64,000 nt of DNA from Cricetomys ansorgei (GCA_026225945.1 JAMJFZ010003163.1:22341001-22405000); one strand, 5' to 3'; counted from the stretch's first letter, positions 10,793-21,834 are shown. The notes: generated by a model from the sequence alone, not told the origin. Program-made: numbers and translations.

Positions 10793-11429
10793 AAAAAGTA
10801 TTTTAGTATTTTCTGAAGTGCAGGCAGGCTTCCCCTTCCATGGTGGATTGGGGTAGCCCAGAATGGCAGTATTTGAAAACCTAGTCCATCTGTGCTGACC
10901 GTGTTGTGCGCTCTCTCCTCCCAGTGTTCCATAAGTTACATAGCAGCGCGCTTCCCTCGCACTTACAGAGTACAGGGTATTAAAAGCACCCTAGTGGTGC
11001 CTTAGAATCAGTGGGAGGATGTTCGTGGGTTACATACAAACTGTATCATTTTACATAAGGGACCGGAACAGTCATGGCGTTTGGTATGCGGGGGTGCTGG
11101 GCTCTGGAACCACCCCGTTAGGATTCCTAGAGATGACCGTGTTTGTGTGTGTGATGTTTTTTGAGGCAGCACATTCAAACCATTCCATACTGAGGAAGAC
11201 TATGGCACAAAGGGTCAGACCGGGTACCTGGCTGCATCCCCCAGCCAGAAAATGCAGAAGACTCCTACTAATGTGTGAACTTTATGCATATGGTTCCCTC
11301 TCAGCCTTGTACATTAATGGAGGCCAGCCAGGGAGCTGGGAGCCATTGCAAACACGGACTCAGCTATCGGGTGGGGTGGAGTTAAGGGAAATATTGGCAA
11401 TCTTGGCACTTTGGAAGATACTTAATGAA
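10793..11429. other. Unique DNA, nothing identified
   Basis: No repeat or gene recognised. The frame 11019-11453 (plus, 144 codons) has no recognisable domain. Confidence 0.45.
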
Positions 11430-12100
11430 AGTCTCTACCTGGCTGTCATTTAAACAAACATCAAGATTAAGTGAGGCAAATAATCCGGAGAGAATGCAGC
11501 CAGCCCATCAGCACCCAGGGTGCTCAGCTGGGAAGGGTGCTTTGTGTATGTCAAATCCATTTGTATCGGCATCCTGTGGGGACAGACATGCCCAAATGCT
11601 GAGCGAGTATGCATAGCCATTTGCTGTGCAAAGGCCTGGGAAGGAGCTGAGGGGGGTGCGGCTGAGATGAGCAGAGGGGCACAGCCTCTGGATGGCCAGC
11701 ATCTCCCATGCATTCATTAAAGGGCCCGCTCAGTGATCACGTGGACAAAAAGAGACAGCGCCATTTATGCACTGGGAAAGAGCGCTACCCAGGCATGCGC
11801 CGTCCCAATTTACTTTGATTAGCTGGTTAGGAGTCTGCATGCTGAGTGTGGACTGCGTTTACAGAGCTGCGCGAGCCACGTATTTGTGGATGTTTCTGGA
11901 CTCTGCTTCTGAGACGCGCCTTAGGATCTGCGTGGTGGAGTCAAAAGGGAAGAGGCTTGAGGTTGGAGCCACAAGGCCTGGTGTGGGATAATTGTGTCAC
12001 TTCGGGGACATTACTGTCTTGCAGAGTGTATCACACCCTCTTCAACCAAGCAAGGATCATTTCGCTCTCAAGAGTGTTGAAAGCATGAAAAGAAATCCCG
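11430..12100. promoter_or_regulatory. Candidate conserved noncoding element, block B
   Basis: Repeat-free block with 'caagattaagtg', 'gtatgcatagccatttgc', 'gcattcattaaagg', 'agcgccatttatgcac' and 'ctttgattagctgg'. The density of homeodomain, Hox/Cdx (TTTATG) and TCF-like cores suggests an enhancer. Inferred only. Confidence 0.35.
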
Positions 12101-12783
12101 CCACACCTTTGCTCTGCCATGTATTAGATTCAGATTTTTGTCACATGCCTGTAGCAAAATTAGAGTCTAGAGAGAGAAACCTAGGGACATCAGGGGGACA
12201 TCTGAAACCTGTGGGATGCATTCCAAGGGTCTATAGGCCAGACGTGGTATGGGGGGGGCACCAAATCCCACAGAGAAAACTGGCTTAATTTCGCCATTCT
12301 ACATCTGTCAGAACCACACCGGAACAAGGGTCTCTATTTGGTACTGATAAGCACTTAACACTTCTCTGATTCATTTCAATTTCCCTTAAATTTCAGTTTT
12401 AAAGAAATCACGGGGACAGAAGGTGTAATGGTAACTGCCAGGGACAAGGCTGGGGTGGGTGCCACTGGTTCGTGGTTGTGGGATTTAAATTTGGAAGAAT
12501 GGGAGAGTTCTAGAGATGGTTCTGGGATGGGTGTTCAGGATGGCAAGGGCCCTAGGTCTGATGCCTATTGCTGGGGAAAAAGAAAACAAAACAAACAAGC
12601 AAGCACAGCTTAGAAATGGTCATGGGGACCAGTTTTGTGTTCTGTATAAATTGCCACAATAAAGACAGAGAGCAAGCTTGATGCACAGGAGTTTTGAGTG
12701 GGAAATGTCATACATGTGGACTTTAATAGCGTCATTAGGAATTGTATTTACTCTTAAGACACCTTCTCTCTACGTTAACTTGT
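12101..12783. other. Unique DNA, nothing identified
   Basis: A run of eight G at about 12250 and a short 'gaaaacaaaacaaacaagcaagc' stretch near 12580 are the only notable features. Confidence 0.45.
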
Positions 12784-12866
12784 AGGCTTGCAACATGGCT
12801 CAGTGGTAGAGGGGGTTACCTAGAATGTTCAAGTCTGTGGGTTCCATTCCCAGCACTGAAAAACCA
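12784..12866 (+). repeat. ID element
   Basis: 'gcaacatggctcagtggtagaggg' (A-box region) and 'gtgggttccattcccagcactg' (B-box region) match the BC1-derived ID SINE. It carries a short A-rich end. Confidence 0.8.
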
Positions 12867-13544
12867 GAGTACCTGAATGTCCACTTTGCTTGAAGCTCCC
12901 TTCAAAAGGACATCAAATCAAGCAAGGAGAGATATCAAGAGAACAGCCGAATGTGGATGGGCAAAATCACGGAGCAGGAACTTCAAGACCAGAGAATGGA
13001 TAGCCAACATCTGAACCTTGTTACAGACACCTGAGGCCTAGAGGCCAGTGCTGGGCCCAGGCCCACTGAGCACCAAAGGGCCCTGCATCTCTTTGCTTCC
13101 TGGGCCCCTTGCCTAAGCCCACTTTCCCTTCCCACTGCTCCAGTGGACTCTGATGAGAAGGCCTCCTTCTTGCTCAGCCTGGAGATTCTGAGGTTGCTAC
13201 CTTGTTCTGTGATAGTCCTAGAACTGTCGTGGGCTCAAAGGGCAGGTCCCAGGCTCCCTGGGGGGAGGAAAAAAGCCAGACTTCTTAGGTGACAAATCTG
13301 CATCATACTCAAAGGTTCTGACAATAATGCAGGACTGACCGCAGCAAGGGATAAAGGCTGACTGCTCTTTACAGTTGCCTGGCTCCACTCTCCAAAGACT
13401 GCCGTTAAAGCTAGTCCTCTCTAGCAAAGCTTCCAGGAGTCTGGTTGGGTTTGACCGAGAGCCGCAGATCAGAGCAAATGTCATTGCTACAAATTTCTTA
13501 TCCTTTTAGGTTCACCTTTAATTACAGCATTGGCGATGCATAAG
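12867..13544. other. Unique DNA, nothing identified
   Basis: GC-moderate DNA without a recognised repeat. The minus-strand frame 13218-13484 (88 codons) has no supporting feature. Confidence 0.45.
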
Positions 13545-13611
13545 CAAGCAGATCTCTGAGTTTGAGGCCAGCCTGGTCTACTACCAGCCAAAGCTACATA
13601 GTGAGACCCTC
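13545..13611 (+). repeat. B1 3' fragment, split by an insertion
   Basis: 'gcagatctctgagtttgaggccagcctggtctac' to 'catagtgagaccct' is the B1 3' half. The expected 'gtctcaaaaac' tail resumes after the next element, at about 13979 ('ccctgattcaaaaacaaac'). This shows that the B1 was interrupted. Confidence 0.8.
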
Positions 13612-13978
13612 TGTCTTAGTTTCTGTTCTATTGTTGTGAAGACACACCATCACCAAGGCAACTTTTATAAAAGAGAACATTTAATTAGGGCCCTGCTTAC
13701 AGTTTTAGAGGGTTAGTCCATGATCAGCCCGGTAGGAAGCAGACAGGCTTTCACTGTAGTGGTAACTGCGAGTTGTACATTCTCCTCTGCAGGCAGCAGG
13801 CAGAGGAACACTGGCCCTGGCGAGGGCTTTTGAAACCTCAAAGCCACTCCCAGTGACACACCTCCTCCAACAAGGTCACACTTCCCAATCCTTCCCAAAC
13901 AGTTCCACTAACTGGGGACCAAGCGTTCAAACACAGAAGCCTATGGAGACCATTTTCATACAAACCAAACCATCACAC
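13612..13978 (+). repeat. Rodent interspersed repeat (URR1/RChARR type)
   Basis: Landmarks are 'cttagtttctgttctattgttgtgaagacacaccatcaccaaggcaac' (read as separate pieces), 'cagttttagagggttagtccatgatc' and the end 'caagcgttcaaacacagaagcctatggagaccattttc'. It is a well-known rodent repeat type. The DNA-transposon assignment is from memory. Confidence 0.7.
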
Positions 13979-14135
13979 CCTGATTCAAAAACAAACAAAC
14001 CCTCAAAACTAAAAAAACAGAAATAAACACAAAAAACTCCAAACATGAAAAACCAGCCTCCCCCCAAAAAAACCAAAACAAAAAGTAAAAAGCAAAAACA
14101 AAAAAATCCAACAATGACAAAACAGACAAAAAAAC
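13979..14135 (+). repeat. A-rich tract, expanded SINE tail
   Basis: About 155 bp of A-rich sequence with CAAA, CCAAAA and AAAAAC variants. It continues from the split B1 tail and grades into the CA minisatellite. Confidence 0.8.
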
Positions 14136-14461
14136 ACCACACACACACACACACACACACCACACATACCACATGCACACACACACCATGCACACCAGAC
14201 ACACACACACCACACCCATACCACACACCACACCACACACACCATGCACACCAGACACACACACACCACACCACACACACACACCACACACACATACCAC
14301 ACACCACACCACACACACACACACATACACACACACATACACACACCACACATACACACCACACATACACAGACACACACACACACACACACACCACACT
14401 CACACATACACACACACCACACATACACACACACCACACACACATACACACACATACCACA

Positions 14462-14499
<38 letters not shown>

Positions 14500-14608
14500 T
14501 ACACACACACATACACACACCACAAACACACACACACACACACACAAATACACACACACACCACACACACACACAAACACACACACAAACACACACACAC
14601 ACACACAA
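14136..14608 (+). repeat. CA-rich minisatellite
   Basis: About 470 bp built almost only of CA units broken by ACC, CATA and CATGCACACCAGA variants. A unit containing 'ccatgcacaccagacacaca' occurs twice about 55 bp apart, so there is local higher-order duplication. The long open frames read across it (Thr-His or Val-Cys repeats) are artefacts. Confidence 0.95.
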
Positions 14609-15214
14609 ATATACATGATCTCTCTGACTGGAATGCCTTTTCTTCCTCTAAGAAATCCCTAAATCTGTCTAAAGACTCAGCTGGGTGTTGGCACCTCAGG
14701 AAGGGCTCTGTGACCTTTCATCCTTGTCCAGTGTCTCCCCGTTATCTGCTATTCACTCTGAGAATTTGTGAGGTGCGGGATGGCTCTGGTGTTGGTAGGT
14801 GAAGGAAGCTGGGTGTGCCAGACTGTGGGGCTGCCTGCCCCAGGAGTGGTGAGGTCAAGGCCGGGTCAACCTCTACCCAGTTAGTGACCACAGAAGCAAT
14901 GAGAGGCTTCTGCTTCAACCTTGTCTGAAAAAGGGTCTTTTTTTTTTTTTTTTTTTTTTTTCTGTAGCTAACTTCATCTCTGATCTTTATATTTGGAGTG
15001 TACTTTGATCAGACTGGAAGAAGCTCTTTGCTCTTCAGCAGAAGGAATGCATGCTCCCACTGAAACCAAGGAGACAAGACTCCGGTTTCTGAGGATTCTG
15101 CACCTTCTCCCTCCCTACCACATGGATCCTCGGAAGATCCCGACTGTCAGAGAACTGAAATTCCTTCCTTCTTCACACTTTCAGACCTGCATCAGTCAGG
15201 AAGGGTGGACACTG
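14609..15214. other. Unique DNA with a 25-nt poly-T run
   Basis: A T homopolymer lies at about 14938-14962. The remainder has no recognised element. Confidence 0.5.
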
Positions 15215-15420
15215 ATGTGGTAACAAAGAGCCCCAAATGCCTTTGGCTTCAAGCTCGGGTTTATTCTTCACATGTACATCAGAACCAATACAGGGAGGTG
15301 CAGAAGCCAGAGCTGGGGAGGAGGGGGCTGGAAGACCTCACAGCATCAGTCACCACAACCTTCAGGCAGGGGCACGCTCCTCCTCAGGTCAGTGGTGTTT
15401 CTACTCAAGGCTTCCAAGGT
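15215..15420 (+). repeat. Ancient mammalian repeat, family uncertain
   Basis: 'gtggtaacaaagagccccaaa' followed by 'tcgggtttattcttcacatg' recalls a widespread mammalian repeat that reads 'ggtaacaaacaaccccaaaatctcagtggctt...ggtttatttcttgctcatg'. I cannot name the family with confidence. Confidence 0.35.
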
Positions 15421-15689
15421 CCTTCTTACCTGTGGAAGAGGAACCTGGTGTCTTGAGTCTGTTTCTGATTCTTCAGCCCTTGCTAGTCACAAAGACAAGG
15501 AATCTCCATCCTTTGTGTGTCCAAAAGAAGAGAAGTGGATTCTGGTGACCTGTAGCGATCTGTTCAGCTTCCCATTCCTTCATCTGACTCCTCCCTGCCT
15601 GACGGCCCAGCAGAAGAATCCAGAAAGGAGCCCTTCTTGAGCCTTCTCTGACTGCCTTGAGGGCAGCAGTGCGGTGTTTTTGAGCATGC

Positions 15690-15870
15690 ATGGTAAGAGC
15701 CTAGATTTTGTGCACTTGAATCTGGCTCAGTCAAATGTTCTACCCTTTCTGTCCCTCCATTTCTCATCTGTGGAACGGGGACAGTTAGCACTGTCCATAT
15801 TACATTGCAAGTTTGTGTGACATAATGGCAGATACCTGGCACACAGTAGGTGATATCTGAGTGTAGTCTT
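15690..15870 (+). repeat. MIR SINE
   Basis: Forward MIR landmarks: 'ctccatttctcatctgtggaacggggacagttagcac', then 'gatacctggcacacagtaggtg'. Confidence 0.8.
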
Positions 15871-16184
15871 AATGATCACCTAGTAGGTGTTAATCTGCAA
15901 GGTGTCACAGAACAGCCTGAGGGCTGGGTAGGGGTGTGGGGCTCAGCAAGCCATTGTTATCTCATCCAGGCCTCCATGATTATCCCTTGACCCTCCAGGC
16001 TCATTGTACTTTATGGAGTGAGAATTCTTAACTATGGTGAGAGTGTCCCCCACCCCCTATTTTCCCATCCCTTCTGAAGTAAGTAATGGGACCCTGGCCT
16101 GATGCCAAAGAATGCAAGGGAGCTTGTGTGGGAGTCTCTAGCCTGAATTGTCTCAGAGCAGCCTGGCTCACATAAGATGCAGGG

Positions 16185-16325
16185 GGGCAGGATGGACTCT
16201 GAGTCCTTCCTCTGCTGCTTGTTAAAGGGGCGACCCTGGGCAAGCCACTCTTCAGTTTCCTAATCTGTGAAATGGGGGTTACAAGGAGGTCACAAGGATT
16301 CAGGGACACATTATAAGCGATCCTT
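16185..16325 (+). repeat. MIR SINE
   Basis: 'cctctgctgcttgttaaagg', 'gaccctgggcaagccactcttcagtttcctaatctgtgaaatggggg' and 'aaggattcagggacac' follow the MIR consensus in forward order. Confidence 0.85.
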
Positions 16326-16509
16326 CTCAGCCTTGGCGTGACACAGAAAGAGTGGTCAAAATGGAGGCTCTGATTGTTCATTATTGTTTTATGACAAGTG
16401 TACTGATGTCTGGAGGAAGAGGAGACTGGAGAATTAAACGGGAACCAGTTCAGGCAGGCTCTTACCATTTCAGAGTTTAAGCCACAATGAGCTCAATGAA
16501 AGACTTGGC

Positions 16510-16656
16510 CTAGTCAGGTGGCGGTGGTTTGCACTTTAATCTCAGCAGTCAGCAGACAGAGACAGGCAGATCTCTGAGTTCTAGACCAGCCTGGTCTACA
16601 GCGTGAGTTCCAGGACAGCCAGGGCTACAGGGAGAAATCCTGTCTCAAAAAAACCC
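16510..16656 (+). repeat. B1 SINE, near full length
   Basis: 'caggtggcggtggtttgcac', 'gacaggcagatctctgagttc', 'agaccagcctggtctacagcg' and 'agaaatcctgtctcaaaaaa' are B1 landmarks in order. The tail leads into a purine tract. Confidence 0.95.
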
Positions 16657-16670
16657 AAAAACACAAAACA

Positions 16671-16785
16671 AAAAGAAGGAGAAAGAAGAGGAGGAGGAGG
16701 GAGAGGAAGAAAGAAAGAAGGAAGGAAGGAAGGAAAGAAGCAAAGAAGGAAGGAAAGAAAAAAGAAAGAAAGACAGACAGACTTG
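16671..16785 (+). repeat. (GAAA/GGAA)n purine tract
   Basis: About 115 bp of nearly pure purine on the plus strand with GGAA and GAAA units, grown from the B1 tail. Such mirror-rich tracts can adopt triplex structure. Confidence 0.9.
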
Positions 16786-16929
16786 GCCAAAGGTGACATT
16801 CTTGGGTCAGAAATTTGGAAAGATCCCTCCCTCTTCATTATAGATGGGCAGAAACTATCTAGACAATGTCCTGAATGAGGTTAGGAATTAGAGAAAAATG
16901 GAATCATAGTCTATTTGCAGATAGCATTT

Positions 16930-17140
16930 TAATGCATTTAATACCTTTTCAGCATTAAGCATGGGCCAGGCACTGGCGCAAACAAACATCTTGGTATCCG
17001 TTTAATATCAGAAGATACTTCTTAGGAATTCTCTGCCATCAACCTTCATTTTCAGGTCTGAAGAAACGGATGCGCCAGGAATTTAAACAGACATGTCCAG
17101 GAGATCTCACGGCTGAATGGGAGGGGCAGGATTGGAAACC
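16930..17140 (-). repeat. MIR SINE
   Basis: 'catgggccaggcactggc' followed by 'caaccttcattttcaggtctgaagaaacggatg' and 'aggattggaaaccaggagatttgggtcc' match MIR in reverse orientation, nearly full length. Confidence 0.8.
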
Positions 17141-17829
17141 AGGAGATTTGGGTCCATGGATGGCCTTGTGACAACTGTCAGTTTTGTAGGACCACAATGA
17201 CAGCAGGTGACACCTGCGGACATCTCAGCGCTGTGTATGGATTGATAGCACTTATTTGGAATGCTTAGGGGGGGAGGCGTTTCAGAGTTCAGAGTTGGGG
17301 ACATTTCTCATGTATCTTTAATGGGACGTCATGTGGACGGGACCTTCATCTGTTTTCGACCTACCTTATGCACACTGCCTGAGGTGACTGCGTGATCGCT
17401 GTAGCGCACCTGCTGACTGTGCCCTGTGTCACGAGAGCAGGTACGGAATTTTCCACCTGTGCGAGTCAGAAAGCAGCAGCTTTCGGAGCATCTCTGACTT
17501 GGATGCTTGCAGGAAGGGTGCTTGAGCTAGCACAACGAGCATCTATTTGTGCTCACCACGTGAGTTGCTCAGAGCTCACTGGTAGGCAGGGTTCTGCCAC
17601 CGGCCTGTGGCCAGCTGTAGGTAGCTCTGGATAGACTCTTAACAAGTTTGAGGGGTCAAGTGGGACTCAGTGTGGGTCCATGGGTCCAGCCTCCCAGAGG
17701 TGAACCCAGTTGGGCTCTTGTGGAAATGCAGAGGAACTAGGGAGCTGGGAATAATGCAAAATCCAAGGCCTTTCATTTTGCAAGTTCCCTGTCAAGCCCA
17801 GATCCCAGGAGCCCAGAAACAGACCGCCT
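17141..17829. other. Unique DNA, nothing identified
   Basis: About 690 bp without a recognised repeat or exon. Confidence 0.45.
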
Positions 17830-17984
17830 CCCCCTTCCCTCCCTTCCCTTTGCTCTTCTCCTTTCTCCTCCCTCCTGTCCTTCTTCTATACCTCCCTCTT
17901 CTCTCCAATCACCTTCTTTTCTCTTTCCTTCTCTCCCTTACCCCTCTTCCCCTCCCATGTCTCCCCCTTTGCCTGTTTCCTGTA
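17830..17984 (+). repeat. Polypyrimidine tract
   Basis: About 155 bp of C/T-rich sequence (CCTT, CTCC, TCCCTT units) directly left of a minus-strand B1. It is probably that element's tail region. Confidence 0.85.
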
Positions 17985-18095
17985 TTTCTTTGCAACGTGG
18001 CCTCACTATGTTGTCCAGGCCTTGAATTTGTCATTCTCCTTCCTCAGCCTCTCCAGGGCTGGGATTGTAACTGTCCAGGCTAGGAGCATGAGTAT
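17985..18095 (-). repeat. B1 SINE, old
   Basis: 'gcaacgtggcctcactatgttgtccaggcc', 'attctccttcctcagcctc' and 'gggctgggattgtaac' are reverse-complement B1 landmarks. Confidence 0.7.
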
Positions 18096-19217
18096 GGAGG
18101 TGAGCAGCCTGGGCCATTTGGTTCCCAGTGACTCATTAGTGAATCTTAAACAACTCCCAGATACTCAGTTTGGGCAGCTGATTGCCAGCCTTTCCCAGTC
18201 ACTGGGCAAGAGAAGTAGAAGGAAGTGTGCTTGGAGAAGGTGAGAATGGGAGGCTCCTGGAGGCTGAGCATCTGCCTCAGGCTGCGCAGTTAGTATAATC
18301 AGGCTCAGATTCAACCTGCTCTGCTGGGGAGCAGGGAGCCATGAGGCTTCACGGGGCTATAATGACTTTGTGGTCCCTAAGTATCTGAAAGTGCTACATG
18401 TGAAAAGTTTTGCATTTAGCATTTCTGTCCTGAGAAGACTGCCTTCCGTCTGACTTGGGAGGGTTCTTTCCAATAACATCCCCAGAGGGGCTTCTTTCTC
18501 TTTACCAAGCAACTGAACAGCTGGTGTTCACACCCTCTCCCTGTACCCCCACCCCCACCCCCCAGGGACACTCTGGAGTGGCCTCTGCAGGTGCTGGCCC
18601 CCAGGGACTGGAGCAAAAGGCTTTGCTTGGACTCTAGGCTGCCATCCAGCGTAGCTCCCTCTGCTCAGAGCTGGGCCTGTAGTACAGCCAGAGAAAGATA
18701 GTTCCTCGCTGAGAGGGCTTGAATGGGCACGCCTGCATGGAAGCCTTGAATCCTGGCTTTTCTTAGATCACCAGCCAGCACTTTAATACCTTCACGTTAA
18801 TCTAGGGCTCCCTTTCGGACACCCAGAGTGTTATTAGCCTTTCCCAGTGATGAAAATAGCATAGTTTCTCAAGCCAGGCTGACCTACATGCTGAAGGCAT
18901 CTCTTCGGGATTCTCCAATGGCTTCAAGAACGCCGAAACCAAACCTGAAGCCTGCCTCTTGTACACTGCTTAGACGGTGGCCCCTGCCCTCACTCCCTTT
19001 CTCGGAAAGACTGTGAGCAATTGTTTGTCCTGGAAACTGGTGTGAGGTAGCAGAGAAACAGACCAGGGTGGGCTCAGACTGGCTCACTGTGGGAGATGGT
19101 CAAAGGCAGTTTGCATTCTGCAATATCGCCCCAGAATAGACTGCGCATGTGCTAACGCCCCTGCTTCTTTATCTTTCTTACTTCCTCCTCCGCAAAGGGA
19201 GTCAGCCGTCTACAGCT
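18096..19217. other. Unique DNA; minus-strand G-rich run
   Basis: No gene seen. At 18546-18563 the C tracts 'ccccc a ccccc a cccccc' give a potential G-quadruplex on the minus strand. Confidence 0.45.
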
Positions 19218-19330
19218 CTGAGTAGCGATCATTTAACCTAGTTTGAGCCTCAATTTCCCCTTCTGTCAAACAAGGCTGACTAAACTTCCCTCCCTTGAAG
19301 GATCCCTGAAGGAATGAGAGGTGGTGTGTA
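19218..19330 (+). repeat. MIR SINE, partial
   Basis: 'agtttgagcctcaatttccccttctgtcaaacaaggctgac' then 'ccctgaaggaatgagaggtgg' fit the MIR centre and 3' half. Confidence 0.7.
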
Positions 19331-19393
19331 TGAAGGGTCTGGTGAACGTCGGGCTACGGGTTGCTAGGTTTGTTTTTCCTGTAGTTCACAAGC

Positions 19394-19825
19394 CTACTTC
19401 TCAGTAGCTCCTCGCTTGGGGCCCTGTTCCCTTTCCCATTCAAGGTCCTTGGGGAAACCTTCATGAGGCCTGGGCCTTGTCTTTTGCTCATATTGCTGTG
19501 TGATGCTTGCCTTTGGTGGCTCCTCTTCCCTTTGTGAAAGTGATTTGTAGGTTGGCAAAGGTGGAGCTTTAGGTGGCGGCCTTGTGGCAGAGGACAGCTG
19601 CCTAGGTGGACTTGCTGGTGTCACAGGATTGCTGTGGTAGGGTCTAGGCCTCTGCTGGATAGGAAGCTGATGGCTGTCAGGCATCGTTCCTCCCTCATGA
19701 GCGCCTCCTGGTCCTTCTTTGCCTAAAGTGGTTAGCTGGTTAGTGTGTCGGTTTTTTTCGTAAACCTCTGATGCTGATCTCCAGATAGCTGTATTTCCCT
19801 TTAAAATGTGATTCCAAGGTGATTC
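19394..19825 (-). other. Proline-rich open frame, unrecognised
   Basis: Stop-to-stop frame of 143 codons on the minus strand. A Met at 19684 would give 96 residues. The last two thirds are rich in Pro, Lys, Arg and Gln, including short PPxP-like runs such as 'RPPPKAPPLP' that resemble SH3-binding tails. Reading upstream in frame it stops at a TAG (19826-19828), and the frame just before that stop is also readable for a few codons, so a decayed or terminal exon is conceivable. I do not recognise the protein. No clear splice acceptor or polyadenylation arrangement was established, and chance remains likely. Confidence 0.2.
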
Positions 19826-19828
19826 CTA

Positions 19829-20204
19829 CTCTGCCAAAGTCATGTTGCCACAAACTTTGAGCTGATGAAGGGTCTCTGGGGTCTGGGATGGTGAAGTCTA
19901 GCTCTATACACAGGGAAACAACTTCTCTGCCTTGGTGAAACTGTTGGGTAATTTATCTGGGGATGTTTGGGCTTTTCTGCTTGCTGGCTTTGTGTTTGTG
20001 ACCTCTGAACAGATGCACGTATGTGAAAGACAACAATAAACACAGCCTCCACAGAAGACCCAGGAGCAAAGCAAACAGCTGCCACAGTCCTCAGCAGTAC
20101 AGCCCAGAGTCATCAGGCAGGAGGCAGATTCCACGCATAGTCTTGGGGCTAGAAAAGTCAGAACTGGAGCATGTGCCATACAGCCATGAGAGAGCTCAGC
20201 TCCT
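19829..20204. other. Unique DNA upstream of the proline-rich frame
   Basis: Two overlapping minus-strand frames occur (19840-20085 and 19904-20179). Neither joins cleanly to 19394-19825 without a frame change. Confidence 0.4.
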
Positions 20205-20375
20205 CCGCGGACCGGCTGTGTGGCCCCGGGGGAAGAGAGAGACTTACTGTCGCAATTTCCTCACCTGTAAAACGGAGATAATAATGGTGCCTGTCGCATG
20301 AGATCATCTCGCAGATGACATGAGATAATACACGTAAAAGCTGTTGGAATAACGTCTGACACACTGTGTGCCTAG
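20205..20375 (+). repeat. MIR SINE, well preserved
   Basis: 'gctgtgtggccccgggggaag', 'cgcaatttcctcacctgtaaaacggagataataatggtgcctgtc' and 'catgagataatacacgtaaaagctgttggaataacg' track almost the entire MIR consensus. Confidence 0.9.
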
Positions 20376-20379
20376 TCAG

Positions 20380-20535
20380 CAGCTGTGACTCAAGTGGTTA
20401 TTGATAAGCGTCTAAATGGACCCAGGGCCTTGGACAAATCACCTCGACCCCGAATGGTTTGCTTTCCATATATGAGCATAGGGACACTCGTACCTGCGGC
20501 ACTGAGAGCGCTAGGCAAATTAAACTGGCTAACTA
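20380..20535 (+). repeat. Second MIR-like segment
   Basis: 'ggccttggacaaatcacctcg' and 'tttccatatatgagcatagggacactcgtacctgcggcactgagagcg' resemble a second, more diverged MIR in tandem with the first. Confidence 0.55.
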
Positions 20536-20694
20536 ACCTTTATGGAGAGTTTAGCTCAGGAGTGAAGGCTCAGTTCAGTCTGCCTGTTGCCTAAGCAGAA
20601 CCCAAACTGAATAATCAGAAAGCTGTTTTTTTTTTTTTAAAGGAAAAAAAAATTGTATGTGCATTTTTAAAATTTATCTTTTTCCTGATATTAA

Positions 20695-20803
20695 TTGATT
20701 TTGAGACAGGCTCTTGATAGGTGGCCCAGGCTGGCTTCAAACTCTTGGTTCTCTTGCCTTAGCCTTCTGAGTACTAGGATGTCAGGTGTGTACCACCATA
20801 CAC
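20695..20803 (-). repeat. B1 SINE
   Basis: 'ttgagacaggctcttgatagg', 'cccaggctggcttcaaactc' and 'gtactaggatgtcaggtgtgtaccacc' are reverse-complement B1. Confidence 0.85.
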
Positions 20804-20880
20804 ATTTTTATTTATTTTTATTTTCATTTATTTATTTTTGATTTTTTAATTTTTATTTTATTTATTTATTTTAACAGACA
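20804..20880 (+). repeat. (ATTT)n AT-rich repeat
   Basis: About 75 bp of TTTA/ATTT units. Confidence 0.9.
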
Positions 20881-20977
20881 AAATTGTAAGCTTTTGTGGT
20901 ATGTGTTTGATATATGCAAACATTATAGCATGACTAATGAGGTAACTAATATAATGTTATTCAATCTCTCTCTGTGC

Positions 20978-20979
<2 letters not shown>

Positions 20980-21013
<34 letters not shown>
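20980..21013 (+). repeat. (TG)n microsatellite
   Basis: About 16 TG units after a CT-rich lead-in. Confidence 0.95.
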
Positions 21014-21014
<1 letters not shown>

Positions 21015-21182
21015 GAGAACATTTAAAACCTTCACTCAGAAATATTCCAGTGACTGTAGTCGCTATGTTGGCCTACAGAACTTCTAGATTCATCTTCTTG
21101 CTCTGCTGGAATTTTGAAACTTTTGGATCTGATTTATCTCCCAAGTTTAATTGAACCCCTATGCTTCAGAGAGGTAGATTAA

Positions 21183-21345
21183 CCTTCCTCCCTCCCTCCC
21201 TTCCTTCCTTTCTTCCTAATCTCCTTCCTTTTGTTCTGAGATAGTGTCACCTAGTGTAGCCTAGGTTGGCTTCAAATTCAATGTCATTGTCCTGTCCCAG
21301 CCTTCTGAGTACTGGGATTATAGGCATGGGCCATCATATCCAGCC
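21183..21345 (-). repeat. B1 SINE with (CCTT)n tail
   Basis: Pyrimidine tract at 21183-21230, then 'gagatagtgtcacctagtgtagcctagg' and 'gtactgggattataggcatgggccatcatatccagcc'. Old B1 in reverse orientation. Confidence 0.8.
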
Positions 21346-21354
21346 ATCTTTCTG

Positions 21355-21650
21355 ACTTCAAACATTATGTATTAGTCTTGCCCATGCCTAGACTCTATGC
21401 ACATGAAGTGAGAGAAGATGTTCTTTCTCAGGTCTGGTTTCCTCGAATCATCAGATCTGCCCATGGCGTTGGGCCCGCCATTACCACACAGATTTGCATG
21501 ACTTATGAATAAAGAGCTATTGTGAACACTCTTCGTGGAGAAACGAACCTGTTTTTGTTGGACACACACAGGAGTGCAATCCTCGGTTATGGGTAACTGC
21601 ATGTTTAGCTTTAGCAGATCTTGCCAAAATATTTCCTAAGAATTTATTCT
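21355..21650 (-). repeat. L1M fragment
   Basis: 'gaataaagagctattgtgaacactc' and 'cggttatgggtaactgcatgtttagctttagc' match the antisense of the L1M ORF2 end ('gaataatgctgctatgaacattc...gggtaactgcatgtttagctt'). Confidence 0.65.
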
Positions 21651-21834
21651 CATGTTACTCTTTGAGCTGTTAAAAGAGGGAAGAATTGCATCTGGGAAAC
21701 TTTTACTGCTGTTTTTTTGTTTTGTTTTGTTTTTTTTTTGCATTCTATTTTGTAAGTATCCCTGTGGCTCACCAAGAATGGACCGTTTTCCACAGAAGCA
21801 CAATGCCTGTGGCTAAATCTTACAGAATCCACTA

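Noticed and set aside
13927..14802. Long open frames of 124-229 codons on both strands
   Set aside because: They are Thr-His and Val-Cys readings of the CA minisatellite. Simultaneous openness on both strands comes from the dinucleotide repeat.
19829..20179. Hydrophobic minus-strand frame upstream of the proline-rich frame, suggesting a membrane segment plus cytoplasmic tail
   Set aside because: The hydrophobic stretch is in a different frame and contains a stop, so the two cannot be joined without an unsupported frame change.
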